Of a stretch of 64,000 nucleotides of DNA, positions 15,564-24,246 are shown piece after piece. The notes beneath the pieces are model-generated. The model had not been told where the DNA came from and ran no database searches. It was given only the letters and a program-made list of their open reading frames with translations. How positions within the stretch are numbered: position 1 is the stretch's first letter; the number at the start of each line of letters is the position of its first letter. Both the position numbers and the translations under genes were made by a program. Source of the DNA: Superficieibacter sp. HKU1 (GTDB lineage: Bacteria > Pseudomonadota > Gammaproteobacteria > Enterobacterales > Enterobacteriaceae); NCBI RefSeq assembly GCF_029319185.1, contig NZ_CP119754.1, positions 2,604,001-2,668,000 on the forward strand, in the 5' to 3' direction.

Positions 15564-16277
15564 ATGTCTGTATTTCAACATAAATCGGTTCTGGTGCTCG
15601 GCGGCAGCCGGGGAATTGGCGCGGCCATCGTACAGCGTTTTGCCGCTGAAGGTGCTTCTGTGGCCTTCAGCTATGCCGGCTCGCGCGACGCGGCATTGCA
15701 GCTGGCGAAAGAAACGGGCAGCACCGCTATTCAGGCGGACAGCGCTGACCGGGAGGCCATCATTAAGCTGGTACGCGACGCCGGGCCGCTGGATATCCTG
15801 GTAGTCAACGCCGGGATCGCCCTGTTTGGCGATGCGCTGGAGCAGGATCCTGACGCAATAGACCGCCTGTTCCGGATCAATATCCACGCACCGTACCATG
15901 CCTCCGTGGAAGCGGCGCGCCAGATGCCGGAAGGCGGACGGATTATCGTGATTGGTTCCGTCAACGGCGACCGGATGCCCATTCCGGGCATGGCGTCTTA
16001 TGCCGTCAGTAAATCGGCACTGCAAGGCTTAGCGCGCGGACTGGCGCGTGATTTCGGTCCACGCGGGATCACGATCAATATTGTACAGCCCGGCCCGATC
16101 GATACGGATGCCAACCCGGCTGAGGGGCCGATGAAAGAACTGATGCACAGCTTTATGGCGATCAAACGCCACGGACGTCCTGAAGAGGTGGCGGGAATGG
16201 TGGCCTGGCTTGCCGGACCGGAAGCATCATTTGTGACCGGCGCGATGCATACCATTGATGGGGCGTTTGGCGCGTAG
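15564..16277 (+). CDS. bdcA: Short-chain dehydrogenase BdcA
   Basis: A 237-residue SDR-fold protein. The cofactor motif GGSRGIGAA is at residues 12-20, NAG at about residue 82, the catalytic Ser in IGSVNGD, and the Tyr-x-x-x-Lys pair in SYAVSKSA. It matches E. coli BdcA closely, including the C-terminal VTGAMHTIDGAFGA. E. coli BdcA binds cyclic di-GMP and promotes biofilm dispersal. It is under the divergent BdcR operator. AAGGAAACGCGC precedes the ATG. Confidence 0.93.
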   Translation: MSVFQHKSVLVLGGSRGIGAAIVQRFAAEGASVAFSYAGSRDAALQLAKETGSTAIQADSADREAIIKLVRDAGPLDILVVNAGIALFGDALEQDPDAIDRLFRINIHAPYHASVEAARQMPEGGRIIVIGSVNGDRMPIPGMASYAVSKSALQGLARGLARDFGPRGITINIVQPGPIDTDANPAEGPMKELMHSFMAIKRHGRPEEVAGMVAWLAGPEASFVTGAMHTIDGAFGA

Positions 16278-16286
16278 CGCAGTCGA

Positions 16287-16733
16287 TCACTGCGCCCAGT
16301 CAGGTTTGTTGAGGATGTGATCCTGCCAGTCATGTACTTCAGACTCACGCACGGCGATGTGGCGTACGGAAATGCGCTCGCCGTGCATGGCCGCCTTCGA
16401 GCCGGTCAACAGCGGGTGCCAGTGCGGCAGGTCTTTACCTTCAGCCAGTAAGCGATAGGCGCAGGTATGCGGCAACCATTCAAAGGTAGGCAGGTTTTCG
16501 CGCGTTAATTTAATGCAGTCCGGCTCATAGTCAAAACGACGCTCATAGTTGCGGCACTGGCAGGTCTTGATGTTGAGCTGGCGGCAGGCGACATTGGTGA
16601 AGTAGATCTCATCGGTGTCTTCATCCATCAGCTTATGCAAACAGCACTGTCCGCAGCCGTCACACAGTGATTCCCACTCTGTGTCAGACATCTCGTCGAG
16701 GGTTTTGCTTTGCCAGAAGGGTACATTGCTCAT
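16287..16733 (-). CDS. ycgN: UPF0260 family cysteine-cluster protein YcgN
   Basis: A 148-residue protein with conserved cysteines in CDGCGQCC and ACRQLN..TCQCRNY, a CxxCxxCC metal or Fe-S type cluster of the UPF0260 family. Its function is not established. I use the ATG giving MSNVPFW, which aligns with an internal Met of E. coli YcgN; a GTG four codons upstream is an alternative. Its E. coli neighbours ycgM and ycgL follow in the same order. Confidence 0.93.
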   Translation of the reverse strand: MSNVPFWQSKTLDEMSDTEWESLCDGCGQCCLHKLMDEDTDEIYFTNVACRQLNIKTCQCRNYERRFDYEPDCIKLTRENLPTFEWLPHTCAYRLLAEGKDLPHWHPLLTGSKAAMHGERISVRHIAVRESEVHDWQDHILNKPDWAQ

Positions 16734-16826
16734 AAAGACGTCCACGATTAAGATTCAGGGTGCACCTTATAACCACTCTGGCACCCTGATGCAAGTATTG
16801 CCGCCGGAAACAACGGCAAGAGCGCG

Positions 16827-17486
16827 TTACAGCACGCGGGTGGTCAGCGAATTGCCGTTAAAACTCACCTCAAGCTCGTCGCCGCTTTGTAGCGGGCCAA
16901 CGCCGTCCGGCGTGCCGGTTAAAACTACATCACCGGCTTTCAGCGTAAAGAAGCGGCTCATATAAGCAATCAGCGGCACGATTTTGTGGATCATATCCGC
17001 AGTGGTGCCCTGCTGGCGAACCTGACCGTTCACTTTCAGTCCCAGCGGGGTAGCCTGCGGGTCGCCGCTAAATTCTGCCGCCGGAATAAAACCGGATAGC
17101 GGACACGAATTATCAAAGCCTTTGGCTTTTTCCCACGGTTGACCCGCCTTCTTCATTTTCCCCTGCACGTCGCGCAGAGTAAGATCGAGGGCAACACCAT
17201 AACCAGCAATCGCTTTAGCGACGTGTTCTTCCGAGGCCTGACGAAGCGTAGCCCCAATCAGCACCGCCAGCTCCACTTCATGATGCACCGAGCCATAGCC
17301 CTGAAGCAGCACCAGGGGCTGACGGATGTCGCATAGCGCCGTTTCAGGCTTGATAAACAGCACCGGCTCTTCCGGCACGTCACTGCCCATCTCTTTTATA
17401 TGCTTCGCGTAATTACTACCAACACAGACCACTTTGCTAACCGGGTAATCCAGCAGAGCGCCCTGCCAGTTATGATGCTGATACAT
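16827..17486 (-). CDS. ycgM: Fumarylacetoacetate hydrolase family protein YcgM
   Basis: A 219-residue FAH-domain protein, the E. coli length. Metal-binding acidic residues are in HHEVELAVLIG and in the ALDLTLRD segment; GDVVLTGTPDGVGPL is the family signature. Related enzymes cleave C-C bonds in diketo acids or act as acylpyruvases or oxaloacetate decarboxylase/tautomerases; the substrate of YcgM is not settled from sequence. It lies between ycgN and ycgL on the same strand. Confidence 0.94.
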   Translation of the reverse strand: MYQHHNWQGALLDYPVSKVVCVGSNYAKHIKEMGSDVPEEPVLFIKPETALCDIRQPLVLLQGYGSVHHEVELAVLIGATLRQASEEHVAKAIAGYGVALDLTLRDVQGKMKKAGQPWEKAKGFDNSCPLSGFIPAAEFSGDPQATPLGLKVNGQVRQQGTTADMIHKIVPLIAYMSRFFTLKAGDVVLTGTPDGVGPLQSGDELEVSFNGNSLTTRVL

Positions 17487-17522
17487 ATTTTCCCCTACAG
17501 TTAATCAAATGTTCGATTGACA

Positions 17523-17798
17523 TTATTTTTTGTCTGCCGACGCCAGATGCTGCTTGAGTAGATTTTCCGGCGGTGGCGGAAGTTGTAAATAATAGCCCTG
17601 CTCCGTTAATGCCTGCTTCACTTTATCCAGATCCGCACCGGCTAATTTCTTGCGACCGTCGAGCGGCAGAAGCATCGTGAGTTGCGGCTTGCCAAAGCCG
17701 TCCATCAGTTCAGGCGGCACGCGCGAGAAATCGTCCTTTTTTTCAACATACAAATAGGTTTGCTCGCGTCGGGTGCTTCTGTAGATCACACAAAACAT
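17523..17798 (-). CDS. ycgL: YcgL domain protein
   Basis: A 91-residue YcgL-domain protein starting MFCVIYRS, with the conserved TYLYVEKKDDFSRVP and YYLQLPPPPENLL segments. E. coli annotations sometimes add a few N-terminal residues; none are needed here. Function is unknown, although the family is conserved next to rnd or min genes in many gammaproteobacteria. It is divergent from minC across about 125 bp. Confidence 0.93.
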   Translation of the reverse strand: MFCVIYRSTRREQTYLYVEKKDDFSRVPPELMDGFGKPQLTMLLPLDGRKKLAGADLDKVKQALTEQGYYLQLPPPPENLLKQHLASADKK

Positions 17799-17924
17799 AA
17801 CTTTTACTCTGAATTAAGAGGGAGGTGGCTTGCCTCAATATAATAGTGACTATAACATGCCAGAGAGTCTTCGGAATATCATCCCACATCGGCGATGGTA
17901 AAAAGCAAATTGAGTAAGGCCAGG

Positions 17925-18626
17925 ATGTCAAACACGCCAATCGAACTTAAAGGAAGTAGTTTCACCTTATCAGTGGTTCATTTGCATGAGGCAAAGCCGG
18001 AAGTTATTCGTCAGGCGTTAGAAGACAAAATCGCTCAGGCACCGGCGTTTTTACGTCATGCCCCGGTTGTGGTTAACGTAAGTACGCTGGAGGCTCCCTT
18101 CGAGTGGTTGCCCATTCAGAAAGCAATAACAGCAACAGGTTTGCGTATCATCGGTGTGAGCGGCTGTAAGGACCCTGCACTTAAGGCAGAAATCGACAGA
18201 GCGGGTTTTCCTCTCCTGACTGAAGGTAAGGAAAAAGTGGTCCGCTCTGCCCCTGTTGAAGTGGAGACGCCACCGCCAGCGGCTGTTACTCCCATCGCAA
18301 AAACACGACTGATTGACGTTCCGGTTCGTTCTGGTCAGCGCGTCTACGCTCCACAGTGTGATTTGATTGTCACCAGTCATGTCAGCGCGGGTGCGGAATT
18401 AATTGCCGATGGAAATATCCACGTGTATGGCATGATGAGAGGACGCGTTCTCGCAGGTGCCAGCGGTGACAGAAATGCACAAATATTTTGTACGCACCTG
18501 ACGGCGGAATTAATTTCCATCGCCGGGCAGTACTGGCTGAGCGATCAAATACCAGCCGAATTTTACGGCAAAGCCGCGCGTTTACGTCTGACGAATGATG
18601 CTTTGTCGATCGAACCCTTAGAGTAA
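17925..18626 (+). CDS. minC: Septum site-determining protein MinC
   Basis: A 233-residue division inhibitor. The N-terminal domain (about residues 1-110) blocks FtsZ assembly; a proline-rich linker (VETPPPAAVTP) leads to the beta-helical C-terminal domain that binds MinD, including RSGQRVYAPQCDLIV and GMMRGRVLAGASGD. I chose the ATG giving MSNTPIELKG as in E. coli; an in-frame start ten codons earlier has no support. First gene of minCDE. Confidence 0.97.
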   Translation: MSNTPIELKGSSFTLSVVHLHEAKPEVIRQALEDKIAQAPAFLRHAPVVVNVSTLEAPFEWLPIQKAITATGLRIIGVSGCKDPALKAEIDRAGFPLLTEGKEKVVRSAPVEVETPPPAAVTPIAKTRLIDVPVRSGQRVYAPQCDLIVTSHVSAGAELIADGNIHVYGMMRGRVLAGASGDRNAQIFCTHLTAELISIAGQYWLSDQIPAEFYGKAARLRLTNDALSIEPLE

Positions 18627-18648
18627 TCCCTTTTAACAAGGAATTTTT

Positions 18649-19461
18649 ATGGCACGCATTATTGTAGTTACTTCGGGTAAAGGGGGCGTTGGCAAGACTA
18701 CCTCCAGCGCGGCCATCGCTACAGGTTTAGCCCAGAAGGGTAAAAAAACCATCGTTATCGATTTCGATATCGGCCTGCGTAACCTGGATTTAATCATGGG
18801 TTGTGAGCGCCGCGTGGTATATGATTTCGTTAACGTGATTCAGGGCGATGCCACGCTGAATCAGGCCATGATTAAAGATAAGCGCACGGATAACCTCTAT
18901 ATCCTTCCCGCGTCGCAAACGCGTGACAAAGACGCATTGACCCGCGAAGGCGTAGAGAAAGTGCTGGAAGAGTTGAAAGGGATGGATTTTGATTTCATCG
19001 TCTGCGACTCCCCTGCCGGTATTGAAACCGGGGCGCTGATGGCACTCTATTTTGCTGATGAAGCGATCATCACCACCAACCCGGAAGTTTCTTCGGTCCG
19101 TGACTCAGACCGTATTCTGGGTATTCTGGCCTCAAAATCCCGCCGAGCAGAAAATGGCGAAGATCCGATTAAAGAACATCTGTTATTGACCCGCTACAAC
19201 CCAGGGCGCGTGAACAGAGGTGATATGTTAAGCATGGAAGACGTACTGGAAATCCTGCGCATCAAATTAGTTGGTGTGATCCCGGAAGACCAGTCTGTTC
19301 TGCGCGCTTCCAACCAGGGGGAACCTGTGATTCTGGATACGATTTCAGATGCGGGTAAAGCATACGCCGATACGGTGGATCGCCTGTTGGGAGAAGAACG
19401 CCCTTTCCGCTTCGTTGAAGAAGAGAAGAAAGGTTTCCTCAAGCGCCTGTTCGGAGGATAA
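18649..19461 (+). CDS. minD: Septum site-determining ATPase MinD
   Basis: A 270-residue ParA/MinD ATPase. The deviant Walker A motif GKGGVGKTT is at residues 10-18, Walker B is in FDFIVCDSPAG, and the C-terminal amphipathic membrane-targeting helix is KKGFLKRLFGG. It recruits MinC to the membrane and oscillates with MinE so that division occurs at midcell. AAGGAATTTTT precedes the ATG; minE starts three bases after its stop. Confidence 0.98.
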   Translation: MARIIVVTSGKGGVGKTTSSAAIATGLAQKGKKTIVIDFDIGLRNLDLIMGCERRVVYDFVNVIQGDATLNQAMIKDKRTDNLYILPASQTRDKDALTREGVEKVLEELKGMDFDFIVCDSPAGIETGALMALYFADEAIITTNPEVSSVRDSDRILGILASKSRRAENGEDPIKEHLLLTRYNPGRVNRGDMLSMEDVLEILRIKLVGVIPEDQSVLRASNQGEPVILDTISDAGKAYADTVDRLLGEERPFRFVEEEKKGFLKRLFGG

Positions 19462-19464
19462 GTT

Positions 19465-19731
19465 ATGGCATTACTCGACTTTTTTCTGTCACGGAAAAAG
19501 AATACGGCTAACATCGCTAAAGAGCGATTGCAGATCATTGTAGCGGAACGTCGTCGTAGCGACGCCGAGCCGCACTACTTGCCGCAGCTGAAACGCGATA
19601 TTCTGGAAGTGATTTGCCGCTACGTGCAGATCGACCCTGAAATGGTCACCGTGCAACTGGAACAGAAGGGAGATGATATCTCTATTCTGGAACTGAACGT
19701 CACTCTGCCTGAAGCGGAAGAGTCAAAGTAG
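19465..19731 (+). CDS. minE: MinD ATPase-stimulating factor MinE
   Basis: An 88-residue topological specificity factor, starting MALLDFFLSRKK with its membrane-binding amphipathic segment. The anti-MinCD region covers roughly residues 13-31, and the C-terminal half is the dimerising specificity domain. It drives Min oscillation by stimulating MinD ATP hydrolysis. CGGAGGA precedes the ATG within the end of minD. Confidence 0.97.
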   Translation: MALLDFFLSRKKNTANIAKERLQIIVAERRRSDAEPHYLPQLKRDILEVICRYVQIDPEMVTVQLEQKGDDISILELNVTLPEAEESK

Positions 19732-19741
19732 CCGCAATCGT

Positions 19742-19765
19742 ACCGGGCGGTCTCTTCCGCCCGGT
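19742..19765. terminator. Hairpin between minE and rnd
   Basis: Stem accgggcgg/ccgcccggt with loop tctctt lies between two convergent genes, 10 bp after the minE stop. No clear T-run; likely a convergent transcription boundary. Confidence 0.7.
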
Positions 19766-19777
19766 GCCCTTCCTGGT

Positions 19778-20908
19778 TTAACTACGCGGATACTCCGCCA
19801 GCAGCGCCAGCAATGGCTCGCTCATCAGTTCCCCACGCCAGCCAGAAATCAGTTCAGGTAATAACGCCGACGTTTTAAGTTTCCAGTGCCAGTTAAGTAA
19901 CTGGTTAATCTGACGACGGGACGCCAGCAGCTCAGCGCTAAGCCCTTTGGCCACGCTAATGTCCTGAACAATTGTCTTAATGTCTTTGAAGACTTTGCGG
20001 TAACCGGGCATGTCCATCAGGTTCAGGAGCGGCTCCGGCAGCGTCTCTTCCGCCATAGCCTGCGCTTTTTCCACCAGGCTCAGCAGCGTTTTGCCGTGGA
20101 AGCGAATTTCGCTGCCTGACAGACCCAGGCCGTCCAGCTCGCCGAGACTGCCTGGCATATAGCGCGCCACGGCCCACAGGTGTTCTTCACGAACCACGAA
20201 ATTAACCGCCATATCACGGTCCCGCGCTTTACGTAAACGCCACGCCGCCAGCAGTTGCAGGCAGGCCAGCTGACGAGGACGCAACTGCCAGGCATTAGTA
20301 ATGTCACGCCACGCGTCGTCGGGTTCGAGAATATCCTGACGGCGGTTTTTCATCAATTCACATTCGTCCAGCGCGGCGGACAGCCAGCCCGCGCGGTCGG
20401 TTTCGGCCAGCAGCTGATGGGCGACAGGCAGTAAATACCAGACGTCAGCCGCCGCGTAATCACACTGGCGCTCGGTTAGCGGACGGGCCAGCCAGTCGGT
20501 GCGCGACTCGCTTTTATCCAGCTTCAGACCGGTAAATTCTTCAACCATGGCGGCAAAGCCCCACGATCCAGGACGGCCACAAAATGACGCCAGGATCTGC
20601 GTATCGATGAACGGCTGCGGCATCACGCCAAATTCATTGAGAAAGACTTCCAGATCTTCGCTGCCCGCGTGAAGGTATTTAATCACTTCATTGTTCTGTA
20701 ATAGCGCCCGCATCGGCGACCAGTCGGTAATGCCGAGCGGGTCGATCAACGCCACGCGCTGTCCATCAAACAGCTGAAGTAAACCCAGCTGCGGATAGTA
20801 GGTACGCGTACGCACAAACTCGGTGTCCAGCGCGATAGCCGGGGCATTGCGCGCCTCTTCACACAGGGCGAGTAGCGCGTCATTGGTGGTGATCATCTGG
20901 TAATTCAA
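19778..20908 (-). CDS. rnd: Ribonuclease D
   Basis: A 376-residue DEDDy exoribonuclease. Exo I is in ALDTEFVRTRTYYP, Exo II in LHAGSEDLEVF, and Exo III in ADVWYLLP with the Tyr of ERQCDYAAAD. Two HRDC domains follow. It trims 3' ends of tRNA and other structured RNAs. The start is a TTG, as in E. coli, where the UUG codon limits expression; the nearest ATG upstream meets a stop after two codons. It lies after fadD on the same strand with a terminator between. Confidence 0.96.
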   Translation of the reverse strand: MNYQMITTNDALLALCEEARNAPAIALDTEFVRTRTYYPQLGLLQLFDGQRVALIDPLGITDWSPMRALLQNNEVIKYLHAGSEDLEVFLNEFGVMPQPFIDTQILASFCGRPGSWGFAAMVEEFTGLKLDKSESRTDWLARPLTERQCDYAAADVWYLLPVAHQLLAETDRAGWLSAALDECELMKNRRQDILEPDDAWRDITNAWQLRPRQLACLQLLAAWRLRKARDRDMAVNFVVREEHLWAVARYMPGSLGELDGLGLSGSEIRFHGKTLLSLVEKAQAMAEETLPEPLLNLMDMPGYRKVFKDIKTIVQDISVAKGLSAELLASRRQINQLLNWHWKLKTSALLPELISGWRGELMSEPLLALLAEYPRS

Positions 20909-20934
20909 ATCATAGTCTCTTAACTTGCGCCCAT

Positions 20935-20958
20935 AAAAAACGCCGGATTAACCGGCGT
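20935..20958 (-). terminator. Terminator between fadD and rnd
   Basis: On the minus strand acgccgg-ttaa-tccggcgt is followed by a run of T residues, directly downstream of the fadD stop. Confidence 0.88.
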
Positions 20959-20977
20959 CTGGCGACGTGATCGTGGC

Positions 20978-22663
20978 TCAGGCTTTATTGTCCACTTTAC
21001 TGCGCGCTTCGTCACGCAGTTCTCGTCGCAAAATCTTACCGACGTTGGATTTTGGCAGCTCGGCACGAAACTCTACCTGTTTCGGCACCTTATAGCCAGT
21101 TAACTGGCGGCGACAGAAGGCGATCAGGGAATCTTCGCTGAGCGTCTCGTCTTTCTTAACCACAAAAATCTTCACCGCCTCGCCGCTGCTGCCGGACGGT
21201 ACGCCGACCGCTGCCACTTCCAGCACGCCCGGATGCTGCATCACCACATCTTCAATCTCATTCGGGTAAACGTTAAACCCGGAGACGAGGATCATATCTT
21301 TCTTCCGGTCGACGATGCGCAGGAAACCTTCATCATCCATTACTGCGATATCACCGGTGTGCAGCCAGCCGTCTTTGATGATTTCATCCGTCGCATCCGG
21401 ACGCTGCCAGTAGCCCAGCATCACCTGCGGACCTTTAATGCACAGCTCACCCGGCTCGCCAGATGCCACTTCGTTATCGTCATCATCCACCAGCTTCACT
21501 TCGGTGGACGGCACCGGCAGGCCAATGCTGCCGCTGTGGTAATCAATATCATGCGGGTTAACGCTCACCAGCGGTGAACACTCGGTCAGGCCATAGCCCT
21601 CCAGCAGATATTGTCCGGTCAGTTTCACCCAGCGGTCGGCCACCGCCTGCTGCACCGGCATTCCGCCCCCCGCAGAGAGATGCAGCGTGGAAAAGTCGAG
21701 CTGCTGGAACTCTTTGTTATTCAGCAGCGCATTGAACAGCGTATTAACGCCAGTCATCGCGGTGAAAGGATATTTCGCCAGCTCTTTCACCAGGCCCGGA
21801 ATGTCACGCGGGTTGGTAATTAAGACGTTTTGCCCGCCCAGTTCAATAAACAGCAGGCAGTTCATGGTCAGGGCGAAAATGTGGTACAGCGGCAGCGCGG
21901 TGATCACCAGCTCGCTGCCGCGATGCAGAAGCGGCCCATAGGTAGCATTGACCTGCTCCAGGTTGGCCAGCATGTTGCGGTGGGTCAGCATCGCGCCCTT
22001 CGCCACGCCGGTCGTGCCGCCGGTATATTGCAGGAAAGCCAGATCCTCGGGCACCAGTTCCGGCTTAACGTACTGCATGCGGTAACCGTTATGCAGGGCG
22101 CTGCGAAATGAAATCGCATCCGGCAGGTGATATTTCGGGACCAGCCGCTTGACGTATTTGACGACAAAATTCACCAGCGTGCCTTTGGTCGCCGAGAGCT
22201 GGTCGCCCATACGGGTCAGAATGACGTGCCTGACCTGGGTTTTGTTAACCACTTTTTCCAGGGTATGCGCAAAGTTTGAGACAATGACAATCGCCGTCGC
22301 GCCGCTGTCATTAAGCTGATGCTCAAGTTCGCGCGGCGTATACAGCGGGTTAACGTTCACCACCGTCATCCCGGCACGCAAAATGCCAAACAGCGCCACC
22401 GGATATTGCAGCAGGTTGGGCATCATCAGCGCAACGCGGTCGCCCTTTTTCATCCCCAGCCCTTGCTGTAGCCAGGCAGCAAATGCCCTACTACGCTCCT
22501 CCAGCTTGCGGAAGGTCATCACCTCCCCCATGTTGACGAAGGCAGGCTGGTCAGCATAGCGGTTCGCTGAATGTTCAAACAGTTCGATCAGGGAATGATA
22601 ACGGTCAGGATTGATCTCCGCGGGGACATCCGCGGGATAACGGTTTAACCAAACCTTTTTCAA
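20978..22663 (-). CDS. fadD: Long-chain fatty acyl-CoA synthetase FadD
   Basis: A 561-residue AMP-forming acyl-CoA ligase. The ATP-binding motif YTGGTTGVAKGA is at about residues 213-224, and the FACS signature runs through DGWLHTGDIAVMDDEGF to RIVDRKKDMI. It activates imported long-chain fatty acids at the inner membrane before beta-oxidation. I use the TTG preceded by AGAGGTG, giving LKKVWLNRYP as in E. coli; the in-frame ATG 11 codons earlier would pass through that ribosome site. A FadR operator lies about 75 bp upstream. Confidence 0.97.
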   Translation of the reverse strand: MKKVWLNRYPADVPAEINPDRYHSLIELFEHSANRYADQPAFVNMGEVMTFRKLEERSRAFAAWLQQGLGMKKGDRVALMMPNLLQYPVALFGILRAGMTVVNVNPLYTPRELEHQLNDSGATAIVIVSNFAHTLEKVVNKTQVRHVILTRMGDQLSATKGTLVNFVVKYVKRLVPKYHLPDAISFRSALHNGYRMQYVKPELVPEDLAFLQYTGGTTGVAKGAMLTHRNMLANLEQVNATYGPLLHRGSELVITALPLYHIFALTMNCLLFIELGGQNVLITNPRDIPGLVKELAKYPFTAMTGVNTLFNALLNNKEFQQLDFSTLHLSAGGGMPVQQAVADRWVKLTGQYLLEGYGLTECSPLVSVNPHDIDYHSGSIGLPVPSTEVKLVDDDDNEVASGEPGELCIKGPQVMLGYWQRPDATDEIIKDGWLHTGDIAVMDDEGFLRIVDRKKDMILVSGFNVYPNEIEDVVMQHPGVLEVAAVGVPSGSSGEAVKIFVVKKDETLSEDSLIAFCRRQLTGYKVPKQVEFRAELPKSNVGKILRRELRDEARSKVDNKA

Positions 22664-22735
22664 TGCATCACCTCTAAAACCAGAATTTGTCGTCATCACA
22701 ACCCCAGATAATAAACAAGCCGTTAACATTATATT

Positions 22736-22752
22736 AACTCAGCGTACCAGTT
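22736..22752. promoter_or_regulatory. FadR operator upstream of fadD
   Basis: On the fadD strand the 17-mer reads aactggtacgctgagtt, matching the FadR consensus AACTGGTCNGACCTGTT at most positions and close to the OD1 operator of E. coli fadD. FadR encoded at 7566-8285 is the expected ligand-responsive repressor. Confidence 0.75.
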
Positions 22753-22820
22753 TATTAATCAACCAGAATTCAGGTTGCGAAGCGCGTCACTATTTATTTT
22801 TATTGTTCAGGTTGAGCATA

Positions 22821-22850
22821 AAGAAGCAGCGGACCGGCCGCTGCTTCTTT
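22821..22850. terminator. Terminator after yeaY
   Basis: Perfect stem agaagcagcgg/ccgctgcttct with a five-base loop, flanked by A-rich and T-rich sides. It ends yeaY on the minus strand and isolates fadD from it. Confidence 0.85.
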
Positions 22851-22868
22851 GCTTTATATTACAGTGAG

Positions 22869-23450
22869 TTACTCGGTAACTACACTCTGTACCTGGGCCG
22901 GGCCAGGGTTATACCAGCCACCGTAGCCCCAGCCCCACGGGTGCGGCCCCGGTCCCCAGAACCAGGGATCAATCGGCTGCGGCGGCAGCATAACCTGCTG
23001 CGTTACGCGCCAGCGTTTGTAACCGTTGACCTGCATGACCATAAATTTGTAAGGCGTGTTACCCACCTTGCCTTCAGCCGTACCGGTAATCGGCCCGACG
23101 ACGGTAACGAGCTGGTTGCGGAAATCGACCGGGTCGAGAAAGCCGCTGACATCCGCGTAAATACGGCCACGCGACGGTTCACCCAGAACCGGACGTGCGC
23201 CGTCATCCAGTGAAACCGTCGCAATTTCCAGCCGGGTCTTGCCCTGCTGGTTTTCAATACCGACCACTTTCCCGCCGAAGCGTGCCTCCTGGCCCACGTA
23301 AAGCTGTGGCGCATTCATTACCCGGACCAGATCCTGCTGTGGAGTGGGACTGGAGCCTTTAATGGCATCAGGAATAGTGACACATCCGCTTAATGCCATG
23401 GCCAGCGCACCCGCGGCTATCCAGCGTACACTCTGTTTTTGAACCGCCAT
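22869..23450 (-). CDS. yeaY: Slp-family outer membrane lipoprotein YeaY
   Basis: A 193-residue lipoprotein of the Slp family. The signal peptide ends with the lipobox LSGC (Cys at about residue 22); the following residue Val favours outer-membrane sorting. A Slp domain follows, then a Pro/Gly/Trp-rich C-terminus (FWGPGPHPWGWGYGG). Function is unknown; E. coli yeaY is known to be induced by the envelope stress factor sigma E. It follows tsaB on the same strand. Confidence 0.93.
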   Translation of the reverse strand: MAVQKQSVRWIAAGALAMALSGCVTIPDAIKGSSPTPQQDLVRVMNAPQLYVGQEARFGGKVVGIENQQGKTRLEIATVSLDDGARPVLGEPSRGRIYADVSGFLDPVDFRNQLVTVVGPITGTAEGKVGNTPYKFMVMQVNGYKRWRVTQQVMLPPQPIDPWFWGPGPHPWGWGYGGWYNPGPAQVQSVVTE

Positions 23451-23487
23451 GATACAACCTCTTTTACTGAGTCTCTGTTACTGAGAT

Positions 23488-24183
23488 TCATTCCCGGCCA
23501 GGAAGTTTCTTCCATGCGACTTCATTACGTAAATAGATCGGCTCCGCCGCCTCGACCGCGACGGTTTGCTGACGAGCCAGTCGCTGACAGGCCAGCGGTA
23601 GCATATCTTCGGCAACCGGCAGCAGGATCTCGCCGTCGGTCAGAGTAAGTCCGCAGCCCTGAGCTAAATCAGGCCATGCAGGCCAGCCAGTGCCTACGGT
23701 AGCCCAGTTACCGCTCAGGTTTTTCAACCGCGCGTTAACCGCGTCTGGTTTGAGTACGGATTCGGTCTCTTCGCCGTGCCAGACGCCCTCTTCATCGCGC
23801 TGATACTCTGCCCAGTAGACCTCGCCCATGCGGGCATCAATGGCCGCCAGCACGCGAGTGGCGCCGGTTTTGCGCCAGGCCCCCTGCGCCATCGTCATTA
23901 ACGTCGAGATGCCGATCATGGGCAGGTCAGCACCCAGCGCCAGACCCTGAGCGATGCCAATGCCAATACGCACGCCGGTAAAGCTACCCGGCCCGCGCCC
24001 AAACGCCAGCGCGTCGAGATCCGCCAGCGTGACGCCGCCGTCGCTCAGTTGCTGCTGTACTAAAGGCAAAATACGTTGCGTATGTTCTCGTGGACACAGT
24101 TCAAAATGAGCACCGGTTTTACCGTCATTCCACAGGGCAACGGAACAAGCCTCGGTGGCGGTATCAATAGCCAGAATTCGCAT
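23488..24183 (-). CDS. tsaB: tRNA t6A modification protein TsaB (YeaZ)
   Basis: A 231-residue ASKHA-fold protein starting MRILAIDTATEACSVAL, with the family segments FGRGPGSFTGVRIGIG and TRVLAAIDARMGEVYWAEY. It forms the TsaBDE complex that adds threonylcarbamoyl to A37 of ANN-decoding tRNAs and is essential in E. coli. Upstream yoaA is on the same strand 63 bp away. Confidence 0.97.
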   Translation of the reverse strand: MRILAIDTATEACSVALWNDGKTGAHFELCPREHTQRILPLVQQQLSDGGVTLADLDALAFGRGPGSFTGVRIGIGIAQGLALGADLPMIGISTLMTMAQGAWRKTGATRVLAAIDARMGEVYWAEYQRDEEGVWHGEETESVLKPDAVNARLKNLSGNWATVGTGWPAWPDLAQGCGLTLTDGEILLPVAEDMLPLACQRLARQQTVAVEAAEPIYLRNEVAWKKLPGRE

Positions 24184-24246
24184 GGGGATCGCGTCTTACA
24201 CTCCAGATCAATAAATTGGGCTTATTTTACCACAGCCGCGCGTGAA

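Noticed and set aside
14904..16025. A 373-codon extension of the bdcR frame backwards across bdcA.
   Set aside because: The N-terminal 180 residues lie antisense to bdcA and resemble nothing; the TetR family start is at 15485 beside the operator.
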